Shown here: in pieces, positions 7,106-14,881 of the stretch | Layout: each line of letters opens with the position of its first letter | Numbering within the stretch: the first letter of the stretch is position 1 | Assembly (NCBI GenBank): GCA_019411365.1 | Contig: DXQT01000018.1 | Span: 1-52,830, forward strand | Direction: 5' to 3' | Source of the DNA: Roseburia sp. | GTDB taxonomy: Bacteria > Bacillota_A > Clostridia > Lachnospirales > Lachnospiraceae | DNA length: 52,830 bases | Made by a program: the position numbers and the translations under genes | The notes under the pieces: model-generated | The model's input: only the letters and a program-made list of their open reading frames with translations | Database searches by the model: none | Told to the model about the DNA's origin: nothing

Positions 7106-8272
7106 TTATGCAAGGATTTCTTTTGCAAGTTCTTCCATTTTAGCAACGTCTGTGTCTTTCATTGTGGATTTGATGCTCACAACATTCTCACATATGTTTA
7201 CCTCTTTCATACCCTCGAGAATACCCTTCATGCCTTTTGCTGCGCAAGGCGCCCAGGAACCGTTCTCGATCAGTCCGAAAGTACGTTTCTGGAGATTCTT
7301 ATGTGCAAGGCGGTGCAGGAAATCTTCCATCGGAGGGAACACACATGCATCATAGGAAGCTGCCGCAAGGATGATCTTTCCATAGCGGAAAGCATCTGCA
7401 ACTGCCTCTGCCATATCATCTCTGGTCAGATCCATAAATACTACCTTGGATGCTCCGTTTGCACGGAGTACTTCTACCATTTTTTCAGCGGCTGCTTTTG
7501 TATTTCCATGAATGGATGCGCAGGCAACTAAAACACCGTCCTCTTCCGGCTCATAGCTGCTCCATGTAAGATACTTTCCGATATAAAAACCGAGATTTTC
7601 TTTCAAAACCGGTCCATGCAGCGGGCAGATCGTCTGAATGTCTAACGCTGCCGCTTTTTTGAGCAGTGTCTGAACCTGCACACCGTATTTTCCAACGATA
7701 TTGATAAAATATCTTCTCGCCTCGTCTGTCCACTCTTCCTCTGCGCTCAACGCACCGAATTTTCCAAATCCGTCTGCGGAGAAAAGGATTTTTTCCGTTT
7801 CTTCATATTCCACCATGACCTCCGGCCAGTGTACCATCGGTGCCATCACAAAATGCAGCTTATGTGTTCCGAGCTCTAATGTATCGCCCTCTTTTACCAC
7901 AAGGCAGCGCTCTTCTAAATGTGCGATATCAAAAAACTGTGGCAGCATCGCTTTTGCCTTTGCGCTCAGTACAAGCTGTGCCTGTGGGAATTTGTCTGCC
8001 GCACGTTTGATATTTGCCGCATGATCCGGCTCTAAATGGGAAATGACAAGATAGTCTACCGTTCTTCCGTTTAACACATTCTCAAGATTTGCAAACCACT
8101 CGTCTGTTTTCCGCTCATCAATGGTATCCATAACCGCAACTTTTTCATCCAGGATCACATAGGAATTATAAGAAACTCCGTTTGGGATCTGGTACTGGCT
8201 CTCGAATAAATCTAATGTGGTATCGTCTGCTCCGATATACTTTACTGCTTCTGAAATATAGGTATCTTTCAT
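7106..8272 (-). CDS. Flavodiiron protein (FprA-type flavoprotein)
   Basis: A class A flavodiiron protein of 388 aa that reduces O2 (and in some members NO) to protect an anaerobe. The beta-lactamase-like domain (1-240) carries the diiron ligands His79, Glu81, Asp83, His84 (HLEPDH), His148 (MVHWPE), Asp167 (FSADGFG) and His219 (CPLHGP), all present. The flavodoxin domain (about 245-388) opens with VACASIHGNTKAAAEKM, the FMN phosphate loop. There is no C-terminal rubredoxin domain, so an external electron donor is needed. The start at MKDTYISEAV follows GGAGG. It has its own consensus promoter and a palindrome over the transcription start, so regulated expression is likely. Confidence 0.95.
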   Translation of the reverse strand: MKDTYISEAVKYIGADDTTLDLFESQYQIPNGVSYNSYVILDEKVAVMDTIDERKTDEWFANLENVLNGRTVDYLVISHLEPDHAANIKRAADKFPQAQLVLSAKAKAMLPQFFDIAHLEERCLVVKEGDTLELGTHKLHFVMAPMVHWPEVMVEYEETEKILFSADGFGKFGALSAEEEWTDEARRYFINIVGKYGVQVQTLLKKAAALDIQTICPLHGPVLKENLGFYIGKYLTWSSYEPEEDGVLVACASIHGNTKAAAEKMVEVLRANGASKVVFMDLTRDDMAEAVADAFRYGKIILAAASYDACVFPPMEDFLHRLAHKNLQKRTFGLIENGSWAPCAAKGMKGILEGMKEVNICENVVSIKSTMKDTDVAKMEELAKEILA

Positions 8273-8298
8273 AATGGCCTCCATATGTTTTTATCATC

Positions 8299-8316
8299 TA
8301 ATAATAGGAATTATTA
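8299..8316. promoter_or_regulatory. Palindrome at the fprA transcription start (candidate operator)
   Basis: TAATAAT (8299-8305) and ATTATTA (8310-8316), a perfect 7-bp inverted repeat around a 4-base centre. It begins 8 bases downstream of the fprA -10 box, where a repressor would block transcription. The AT-rich form recalls PerR/Fur boxes but is not a canonical match. Confidence 0.5.
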
Positions 8317-8324
8317 CTGACATC

Positions 8325-8353
8325 AAGATAATACTTTGTGATGAAAATGTCAA
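8325..8353 (-). promoter_or_regulatory. Sigma-A promoter of the flavodiiron gene
   Basis: TTGACA (8353-8348) and TATCTT (8330-8325) on the minus strand, 17-bp spacer. Confidence 0.75.
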
Positions 8354-8385
8354 TGTTTTTCCTTTTCATTATGCTTATTTTTATA

Positions 8386-9942
8386 CTACAAAATCTTCGT
8401 TGTCCACTTCGAGCAGTCCCAGACTTCATTGACAATATCCTGATAGAATTCCGGTTCATGACAGATCAGAAGGATACTGCCGCGGTATTCCTGCAACGCG
8501 CGCTTTAATTCATCCTTCGCGTCGACATCCAGATGGTTGGTCGGCTCGTCTAAGAGCAGAACATTGGTCGATTTATTGATCAATTTGCAGAGTCTTACTT
8601 TTGCCTGCTCGCCACCGCTCAACACGCGGACAAGACTTTCGATATGTTTGGTCGTAAGTCCGCATTTTGCAAGGGCAGAACGCACTTCGTACTGGCTGAA
8701 AGACGGGAATTCTTCCCAAATCTCATCGATACAGGTGTTCCTGTTCTCGCCTTTGATCTCCTGCTCAAAATATCCGATCTCTAAATTCTCGCCGAGTTCC
8801 ACAGAACCGCCAAGCGATGGGATCAATCCTAAAATACTCTTTAACAGTGTCGTCTTACCGATTCCATTTGCGCCGACAAGTGCGATTTTATGTCCACGCT
8901 CCATGGAGATATTTAACGGTTTTGACAGCGGTTCGTCATATCCGATCACAAGGTCTTTCGTCTCGAAAATATAGCGTCCCGGTGTTCTTCCGAGTTTGAA
9001 ATTAAATTCCGGCTTCGGACGCTCGGCAGCAAGCTCAATGACATCCATTTTGTCTAACTTCTTCTGGCGGGACATTGCCATATTTCTTGTGGCAACACGC
9101 GCTTTGTTCCGGGCGACAAAATCCTTTAACTCACTGATCTCCTGCTGCTGTTTGCGGTAAGCTGCCTCTAACTGGGACTTTTTCACCTCATAGACTTCCT
9201 GAAACTTATCGTAATCCCCGACATACCGGTCCAGACGCTGATTTTCCATATGGTAAATAATATTCACAACGTCATTCAAAAACGGAATATCGTGAGAGAT
9301 TAAGATAAACGCATTCTCATACTCCTGCAGATAACGTTTCAACCACGCGATGTGCTCTGCGTCAAGATAGTTCGTCGGCTCGTCTAAAAGAAGAATGTCC
9401 GGTTTTTCCAGCAAAAGCTTTGCCAGAAGAACTTTCATACGCTGTCCGCCGCTTAAATCCGTGACATCATGAGACAGTCCAAGCTCAAGCAGTCCAAGCG
9501 CTCTCGCCACTTCCTCCACCTTCGTGTCAATGATGTAAAAATCGTGCATGGTCAATGTATCCTGGATCACACCGAGTTCTTCCATCATCGCATCCATCTC
9601 GTCCGGTGCCGCCTCACCAAGCCTGTCACAGATTTGGTTCATGTTTTCTTCGAGTTCAAACAACCATGCGAACGCCGATTTTAACACACTCTCGATTGTC
9701 ATGCCTTTGGTCAGTGTGGAGTGCTGGTCGAGATAACCGACACGGACGTTTTTCGCCCATTCCACTTTTCCCTCGTCCGGCATAAGCTTTCCGGTCACGA
9801 TATTCATAAATGTGGATTTTCCCTCGCCGTTGGCGCCGACTAATCCGATGTGTTCTCCCTTCAAAAGCCGGAAAGACACGTCATTAAAAATTGCCCTGTC
9901 ACCAAATCCGTGTGTCAGGTGTTCCACGTTTAAAATACTCAT
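8386..9942 (-). CDS. ABC-F family ATPase (YbiT/YkpA-like)
   Basis: A 518-aa protein with two ABC ATPase domains and no membrane segments, the ABC-F architecture that acts on ribosomes. NBD1 has Walker A GANGEGKST, signature LSGGQRMKV and Walker B ILLLDEPTN. A charged linker of about 80 residues (245-325) is the P-site tRNA interaction motif region. NBD2 has Walker A GANGIGKTT, signature LSGGEQAKV and Walker B VLLLDEPTNHLD. Length and lack of a long C-terminal coiled coil resemble YbiT/YkpA-type housekeeping members rather than Vga/Msr resistance factors; this is a judgement by eye. AAAGGA precedes the start. It lies 81 bases after the MATE gene and may be co-transcribed. Confidence 0.9.
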   Translation of the reverse strand: MSILNVEHLTHGFGDRAIFNDVSFRLLKGEHIGLVGANGEGKSTFMNIVTGKLMPDEGKVEWAKNVRVGYLDQHSTLTKGMTIESVLKSAFAWLFELEENMNQICDRLGEAAPDEMDAMMEELGVIQDTLTMHDFYIIDTKVEEVARALGLLELGLSHDVTDLSGGQRMKVLLAKLLLEKPDILLLDEPTNYLDAEHIAWLKRYLQEYENAFILISHDIPFLNDVVNIIYHMENQRLDRYVGDYDKFQEVYEVKKSQLEAAYRKQQQEISELKDFVARNKARVATRNMAMSRQKKLDKMDVIELAAERPKPEFNFKLGRTPGRYIFETKDLVIGYDEPLSKPLNISMERGHKIALVGANGIGKTTLLKSILGLIPSLGGSVELGENLEIGYFEQEIKGENRNTCIDEIWEEFPSFSQYEVRSALAKCGLTTKHIESLVRVLSGGEQAKVRLCKLINKSTNVLLLDEPTNHLDVDAKDELKRALQEYRGSILLICHEPEFYQDIVNEVWDCSKWTTKIL

Positions 9943-10023
9943 ACTGAATCCTTTCGTTTTTAATTACATTGTTCAATTTTTCACAATTTGCTCTACTCTG
10001 GTGGGAAGTTTCGCAGTTATTTT

Positions 10024-11364
10024 TTACTTGTACAACATCTTCTTCGTCTTTTTCAGGACATGGAAATATGCCGGGAATAAAAATGCATCCGCAAAGATCC
10101 ATGCCACCGGGCTTGCAAAGCACGCTGCCACGTAGCCGAAAACAGGCACAAACGCAAATCCGACCAATGTTCTTGCAACCATCTCAAACACACCCGCCAA
10201 AATAGCAAATTTGCTGTAGCCCATTCCCTGGATCAGGAAGCGCACGATATTAACAAATGCCAGCGGAATATAAAATGCACTGTTGATCAATAAAAACAGT
10301 CCTGCATTGGAAACCACTTCCGGTGCTGCCGTTCCGACAAAGAAGCCTGCCAGTGCCCCACGGAAGAAGATCATAATGACAAATGCCAGCACCGCATACG
10401 CACATCCCAAAATGGACGCTGCCTTTAAACCTTCGGAGACACGATCCAGTTTTTTTGCTCCGACATTCTGACCGCCGTAGGTTGCCATGGTGGAACCTAA
10501 CGCATCAAACGGACAGCAGAAAAACATTCCGATCTTACTTCCGGCTGTCATTGCTGCAACCGCGTCAGAACCAAGGGAATTGACTGCACTCTGTAAGATA
10601 ACGCTTCCGATCGCCGTGATGGAATACTGCAATCCCATCGGGACACCCATGCCGCACAGTGTCATCATATACGTTTTATTTATCTGCATTTCCTCTCTGC
10701 TCGGCCGCAGGATCTCAAAATGTTTGATACTGTAAATAAGACATCCGATACCGGAGATCAACTGTGAAATTACCGTTGCCCATGCTGCGCCTTCCACTCC
10801 GGTTCCGAGCACTACGATAAAAAACAGATCCAGTCCGATATTAATGACCGCTGCGATCACCAGAAAAACAACCGGTGTCTTGCTGTCTCCCATAGAACGG
10901 ATAATACCGGAAACCAGATTGTACAGATATGTGACCGGGATTCCCCAGAAAATGATCACAATATATTGGTAGGCACCGTCAATAATATTTTCCGGTGTGC
11001 GCATCAGCTCCAGAATCGGCATACAGAAAATGACTGTCATAATCGTCATGACCACTGCAAAAATTGCGGAGAGGTAAATGGCATTCATCATAAATCCACG
11101 CATGCCCTTATAGTCTCCTGCGCCGAATTTGTGTGCTAAAGGAATTGCAAATCCGTTGCACACTCCCATACAGAATCCAATGATCAGGAAGTTGACGGAG
11201 CCTGTAGAACCTACCGCTGCAAGGTCATCTACTCCAAGAAAACGTCCTACGATCAAAGTATCCATTAAATTGTAAAACTGCTGAAATAAAAATCCAAACA
11301 AAAGTGGTACGGAAAATCCAAGAATCAGTTTCATTGGAGATCCGTTTGTCATATCCTTCGTCAT
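10024..11364 (-). CDS. MATE family efflux transporter
   Basis: A 446-aa multidrug and toxin extrusion protein with about 12 hydrophobic segments in two homologous halves. Each half keeps the family's N-terminal helix signature, for example PLLFGFLFQQFYNLMDTLIVGRFLG in the first. These proteins export cationic drugs or metabolites using Na+ or H+ gradients; the substrate is not predictable. The start at MTKDMTNGSPMKLILGF is fixed by GAGGGA upstream. That ribosome site immediately follows the U-run of the terminator at the end of the prsA-like gene, so expression probably relies on read-through of an attenuator unless a hidden promoter exists. The longer frame's 22 extra codons overlap that terminator and were rejected. 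Confidence 0.9.
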   Translation of the reverse strand: MTKDMTNGSPMKLILGFSVPLLFGFLFQQFYNLMDTLIVGRFLGVDDLAAVGSTGSVNFLIIGFCMGVCNGFAIPLAHKFGAGDYKGMRGFMMNAIYLSAIFAVVMTIMTVIFCMPILELMRTPENIIDGAYQYIVIIFWGIPVTYLYNLVSGIIRSMGDSKTPVVFLVIAAVINIGLDLFFIVVLGTGVEGAAWATVISQLISGIGCLIYSIKHFEILRPSREEMQINKTYMMTLCGMGVPMGLQYSITAIGSVILQSAVNSLGSDAVAAMTAGSKIGMFFCCPFDALGSTMATYGGQNVGAKKLDRVSEGLKAASILGCAYAVLAFVIMIFFRGALAGFFVGTAAPEVVSNAGLFLLINSAFYIPLAFVNIVRFLIQGMGYSKFAILAGVFEMVARTLVGFAFVPVFGYVAACFASPVAWIFADAFLFPAYFHVLKKTKKMLYK

Positions 11365-11377
11365 ATCTTTTTCCCTC

Positions 11378-11411
11378 GAAAAAATTGTGGTGATATTACA
11401 TATCACCACAA
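11378..11411 (-). terminator. Terminator/attenuator between the prsA-like and MATE genes
   Basis: A perfect 12-bp inverted repeat (11385-11396 and 11400-11411) with a 3-base loop holds the prsA-like stop codon (11396-11398). On the minus strand it is followed by six T, then directly by the MATE gene's GAGGGA ribosome site. Confidence 0.85.
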
Positions 11412-12388
11412 TAAGTATTAAAAACTTCAAAAAATGTATCTGTTTTCATCCCGGAACCCGTCTCAAGTTCCAGATTCTCCCAGAGATTTTCATTGATATT
11501 GGAATTCAAAGAAGAAACAAATTCATTGTATTCATCATCAAAAGCTTCTTTTTCTCTTTTGTCTACAATATTGGCTTTGTTTGCCTCCGTCAACTCCTGA
11601 TTGTATTTGTTCAGACATTTAATGAAATAAAAGCCTCCATCCACTGTGATTTTACCGGAAACTTCATCATTTTCCATCTGAAATGCGATCTCTTCTACTG
11701 CAGCCGGAAGTTCATCTCTGGAAACATTTACCTGAATGCTGCTAAGCTCATTATAGTTATTGGCGAGTGTTGCAAAATCTTCTCCCTGAGCTAATCTGGA
11801 TGCAATTTCATTTGCCCGGCTCTCATCCGAAATAAAAATCTGCATGATTTCCATAACCCGTGCCTCATCATCGCTGACCTCCTCATTCACAGCTTTTGTG
11901 AGTGAGTGGTACACTTTCTGTGCCAGCGCATAATGCTCATAGTACTCTTTGATGTCACTCTCCGAAACGCCCATATAGGCAGTCTCCTCCTCCGTGAGCG
12001 AGGCAAAGTACTCCTCTGCCGCCTGAGCGATCTTTCCATTTTCTTCTTCGGAAAGCTCCATTTCTTTTTCTTTTGCAAGCTGGTCTAAGCAGACCACCTG
12101 TGCCAGTTCCTGCATTGTGATATTTTTCACATAATTTTCCAGAGAACTGTCTCCAAAATCATGCTGCCAGAGATCAAGTCCATAGGCAGTTCCGTAAATA
12201 TTCTGGTAATTCACAAGATATACCTTCGCCTCTTTCAGCCCACAGGACACGTTTCCGATTCGAAATACCTGGCGATTGTTCAATGTGTTTGAGACGATCA
12301 CTTCCTTATTTCCAATCTTACATCCTGTGAGCAGAAAGGAAAAGCAGAGCAGACATATCAGTGCAATTTTTTTTCTAATATTTTTCAT
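11396..12388 (-). CDS. PrsA/SurA-like peptidyl-prolyl isomerase lipoprotein
   Basis: A 330-aa predicted lipoprotein. The N-terminus is a signal peptide with basic residues, a hydrophobic core and the lipobox LLTGC (Cys23). The N-terminal SurA_N-like helical region (about 60-175) is followed by a parvulin-like rotamase domain (about 180-280: VMEIMQIFI, LAQGEDFATLANNYNE, GGFYFIKCLNKY). It would help fold exported proteins on the outer face of the membrane. The ribosome site is weak, and the ATG lies nine bases after the FAD-oxidoreductase stop, so translational coupling is likely. The stop codon lies inside a terminator hairpin. PrsA-type is my best match; catalytic competence of the parvulin domain is not certain. 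Confidence 0.82.
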   Translation of the reverse strand: MKNIRKKIALICLLCFSFLLTGCKIGNKEVIVSNTLNNRQVFRIGNVSCGLKEAKVYLVNYQNIYGTAYGLDLWQHDFGDSSLENYVKNITMQELAQVVCLDQLAKEKEMELSEEENGKIAQAAEEYFASLTEEETAYMGVSESDIKEYYEHYALAQKVYHSLTKAVNEEVSDDEARVMEIMQIFISDESRANEIASRLAQGEDFATLANNYNELSSIQVNVSRDELPAAVEEIAFQMENDEVSGKITVDGGFYFIKCLNKYNQELTEANKANIVDKREKEAFDDEYNEFVSSLNSNINENLWENLELETGSGMKTDTFFEVFNTYCGDM

Positions 12389-12397
12389 GCTTTTCTT

Positions 12398-13798
12398 TTA
12401 AGCTTCCATAGCTTTTAAAATACTTCTTGCAACAGAGATTCCGTTTGCGGATGCCTGCTGCAGTCCACGGGTTACAGATGCTCCGTCACCGATGGCACGA
12501 AGACCTTTTACGCTTGTCTCAAAGTCTCTGTTTACAACAACCTTGTTCGAGTAGAATTTTACTTCAACACCATATAATAAAGTCTCATCACTTGCAATAC
12601 CCGGTGTTACCTTATCAAGTGCAAGGATCATCTCCTCGATATCCACCATAATACGATGTGGGAATACAAGGGAAAGATCTCCCGGTACTGCATCCTTTAA
12701 CGTAGGGATCAGGTTATTTCTGCAGAGACGCTCCTCTGTCGTTCTTCTTCCTCTTCTGAAATCACCGAAGGTCTGTACCAGAATTTTTCCATCGCAGAGC
12801 ATGTTGGAAAGCTGTGCAATCTGTTTTCCGTACTCGATTGGTGTTTTAAATGGCTTTGTGAAATTCTTGGATACAAGGATTGCAAAGTTGGTATTGTTTG
12901 TCTTTAAATCTTTGGATTTGTAAGCGTGTCCGTTTACAACTGCAAGTCCATTGTCGTAGTACTCTGTCGCAACTTCACCGGATGGATTCGTACAGAAGGT
13001 ACGTACTTTATCGTCAAATGTCGGTGTATGGTAAACTAATTTTGCCTCGTAAAGGTTATCATTTAAGAATTCCATAACCTCGTCACGCACTTCCACACGG
13101 ACACCGATATCTACCGTACCGACCTGCGTCTCGATCCCATGACCGTTACAGATGTGTGAGAACCAGTCTGCTCCCTCACGTCCGACTGCAGATACGACCT
13201 CTTTTGCATGGTATGTTTCATCTTTGTCTGTCACAAGTCCTTTTACCTGGCCATCTTCAATGATGATATCTTTGACCATGGTATTGAACTCCATCTCAAC
13301 ACCCTGCTCTAACAGATGCTCCTGCAATCTGGAATAAATCTTATATCCTTCCTCTGTTCCAAGGTGACGGATCGGACATTCGATGAGTTTTAAGTTTGCT
13401 GTGATCGCTTTTCTACGGATCTCGCGGATTTCTTTTTCTTTATCCACACCGTAAACTTTTGTATCTGCTCCGAATTTTAAATAAATATCATCGGATTCTT
13501 TTAATAATGTAACAGTCTCATCATATCCTAAAATCTCCGGAAGATTTCCACCTACGTCCGGGGATAAAGATAATTTTCCATCGGAGAATGCTCCTGCTCC
13601 GGCAAATCCGGTCGTGATGGAACATGGCTGACAGCCTACACATACTTTTGTCTTTCTCTTCGGACACTGTCTGTTCTCGATACGGCGTCCTTTTTCAATC
13701 ATTAAAATCTTCAGGTCTTTGTTGGCATGGATCAGTTCATATGCACAGAAAATACCGGAAGGACCTGCCCCAATAATAATCACATCATAATTTTTCAT
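12398..13798 (-). CDS. FAD-dependent oxidoreductase (COG2509-like)
   Basis: A 466-aa flavoprotein. The N-terminal Rossmann motif IIIGAGPSGIFCAYEL binds FAD. A Cys-rich insert (CPKRKTKVCVGCQPC, about residues 47-61) is followed by TTGFAGAGAFSDGKL, typical of the uncharacterised dehydrogenases grouped as COG2509. The C-terminal GDGASVTRGLQQASANGISVARSI is the second FAD contact. The reaction is unknown. Good ribosome site (AAGGAG). It is the first gene of a likely operon with the prsA-like gene and has a consensus promoter at 13888-13916. Confidence 0.85.
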   Translation of the reverse strand: MKNYDVIIIGAGPSGIFCAYELIHANKDLKILMIEKGRRIENRQCPKRKTKVCVGCQPCSITTGFAGAGAFSDGKLSLSPDVGGNLPEILGYDETVTLLKESDDIYLKFGADTKVYGVDKEKEIREIRRKAITANLKLIECPIRHLGTEEGYKIYSRLQEHLLEQGVEMEFNTMVKDIIIEDGQVKGLVTDKDETYHAKEVVSAVGREGADWFSHICNGHGIETQVGTVDIGVRVEVRDEVMEFLNDNLYEAKLVYHTPTFDDKVRTFCTNPSGEVATEYYDNGLAVVNGHAYKSKDLKTNNTNFAILVSKNFTKPFKTPIEYGKQIAQLSNMLCDGKILVQTFGDFRRGRRTTEERLCRNNLIPTLKDAVPGDLSLVFPHRIMVDIEEMILALDKVTPGIASDETLLYGVEVKFYSNKVVVNRDFETSVKGLRAIGDGASVTRGLQQASANGISVARSILKAMEA

Positions 13799-13887
13799 GT
13801 AGTTTTCTCCTTGTCAAAATGCCTTTTTTACAGTCTTTTTCTGCTGCAAAAGGACGTTCTCATTCTGCCTGCTTTGCAAACTTTTTG

Positions 13888-13916
13888 AGTATAATAAACA
13901 TTTTTTCTTTTGTCAA
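13888..13916 (-). promoter_or_regulatory. Sigma-A promoter of the FAD-oxidoreductase operon
   Basis: TTGACA (13916-13911) and TATACT (13893-13888) on the minus strand, 17-bp spacer. The leader is about 80 nt. Confidence 0.85.
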
Positions 13917-13942
13917 TCCCATTCCGGAAAATTTATAAAAAT

Positions 13943-14206
13943 TTAAGCTTCCACGATCAGATATCTGCCATCCGGGAGGGCAAATACTTCGCTTGCCTCC
14001 TCTAAATCCTTAAGTGACATTCCCTCGATATCAGCCCCCTGATCTTCGAAATAGGCTTTTACCTCTTTTAGATTCTTACAGACAACCGCCATGCAGTCCT
14101 CTAAAAATTCCTCTGCCTCTTCCATTGTCTCTGCCATCGGCTCCGGCAGAAGCTGTTCCTGATGCGCCAGAAAATATTCCAGACATACTTCATCAAATTC
14201 GTCCAT
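13943..14206 (-). CDS. Small acidic protein of unknown function
   Basis: An 87-aa, strongly acidic cytoplasmic protein (many Glu/Asp, few Lys). I do not recognise its family. It looks helical through about residue 65, with ETMEEAEEFLEDCMAVV and MSLKDLEEASEVF, then ends in a beta-like GRYLIVEA. GGAGA precedes the ATG. It is the last gene after addB-addA-maf with a 36-base gap, so it is probably co-transcribed with maf. No domain tells its function. Confidence 0.72.
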   Translation of the reverse strand: MDEFDEVCLEYFLAHQEQLLPEPMAETMEEAEEFLEDCMAVVCKNLKEVKAYFEDQGADIEGMSLKDLEEASEVFALPDGRYLIVEA

Positions 14207-14242
14207 ACGCTATTCTCCTTTGTAATTGTGTGTATATGCAGT

Positions 14243-14869
14243 TTACCATAGATAGGGATCAATTCCAAGCTTTTGCAGCTCCTTATAAATACGTGCAACA
14301 GGAAGTCCGACCACATTATTGTAGTCACCTTCGATTCCCTCGATATAGATTGCACATTTCCCCTGGATTCCGTATGCTCCAGCCTTATCCATCGGCTCTC
14401 CGGTTGCAACATAGCGGTCAATCTCAAGTTCTGACAACGGCTTCATGGTAACTTCTGTTTTCTCGTAAAAGGTATGTGCTCCCACTCGTCCATTTTTGTC
14501 CAAAAACACAAACGTAACGCCTGTATACACGGCATGTTTTCTTCCCGACAAAAGCTTCAGCATCCGCTTTGCACCCGCTTCATCCTTCGGTTTTCCAAGG
14601 ATGGTATCATCGCATGCGACGATAGTATCCGCCCCGATCACTAAGATGTCCTGCGGTGTCATCAGTTCCTCGTGTCCGCTCTCGTAAGCTTTTACCATGC
14701 CTGCGACCTCTTTTGCTTTCTGCTCGGAAAGTTCCATCACAACCTCCTCCGGCACGCTTTTGGAGATAACTTCCTCTCCCTTTGCCGGGCAGATTTCAAA
14801 TTCCAGTCCAATCTGTTCTAACAATTCTTTTCTTCTCGGCGATGCCGAGGCAAGTATGATCTGTCCCAT
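14243..14869 (-). CDS. maf: Maf family nucleotide pyrophosphatase
   Basis: A Maf/YhdE house-cleaning pyrophosphatase of 208 aa that hydrolyses non-canonical or UTP/dTTP nucleotides. The signature ILASASPRRKELLEQIG is at the N-terminus, with VIGADTIVACDD and ILGKPKDEAGAKRML in the centre and GAYGIQGKCAIYIEGIEGDYNNVVGLP near the end. The catalytic Asp is in GADT. Slightly longer than average because of an insert (AYESGHEELMTP) around residues 61-72. GGAGA precedes the ATG, 12 bases after the addA stop, so this is an operon with addBA. Confidence 0.94.
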   Translation of the reverse strand: MGQIILASASPRRKELLEQIGLEFEICPAKGEEVISKSVPEEVVMELSEQKAKEVAGMVKAYESGHEELMTPQDILVIGADTIVACDDTILGKPKDEAGAKRMLKLLSGRKHAVYTGVTFVFLDKNGRVGAHTFYEKTEVTMKPLSELEIDRYVATGEPMDKAGAYGIQGKCAIYIEGIEGDYNNVVGLPVARIYKELQKLGIDPYLW

Positions 14870-14881
14870 TTTGTTCTCCTG

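Noticed and set aside
8537..8974. 145-codon ORF antisense to the ABC-F gene
   Set aside because: It is a shadow of a well-supported coding region with no independent support.
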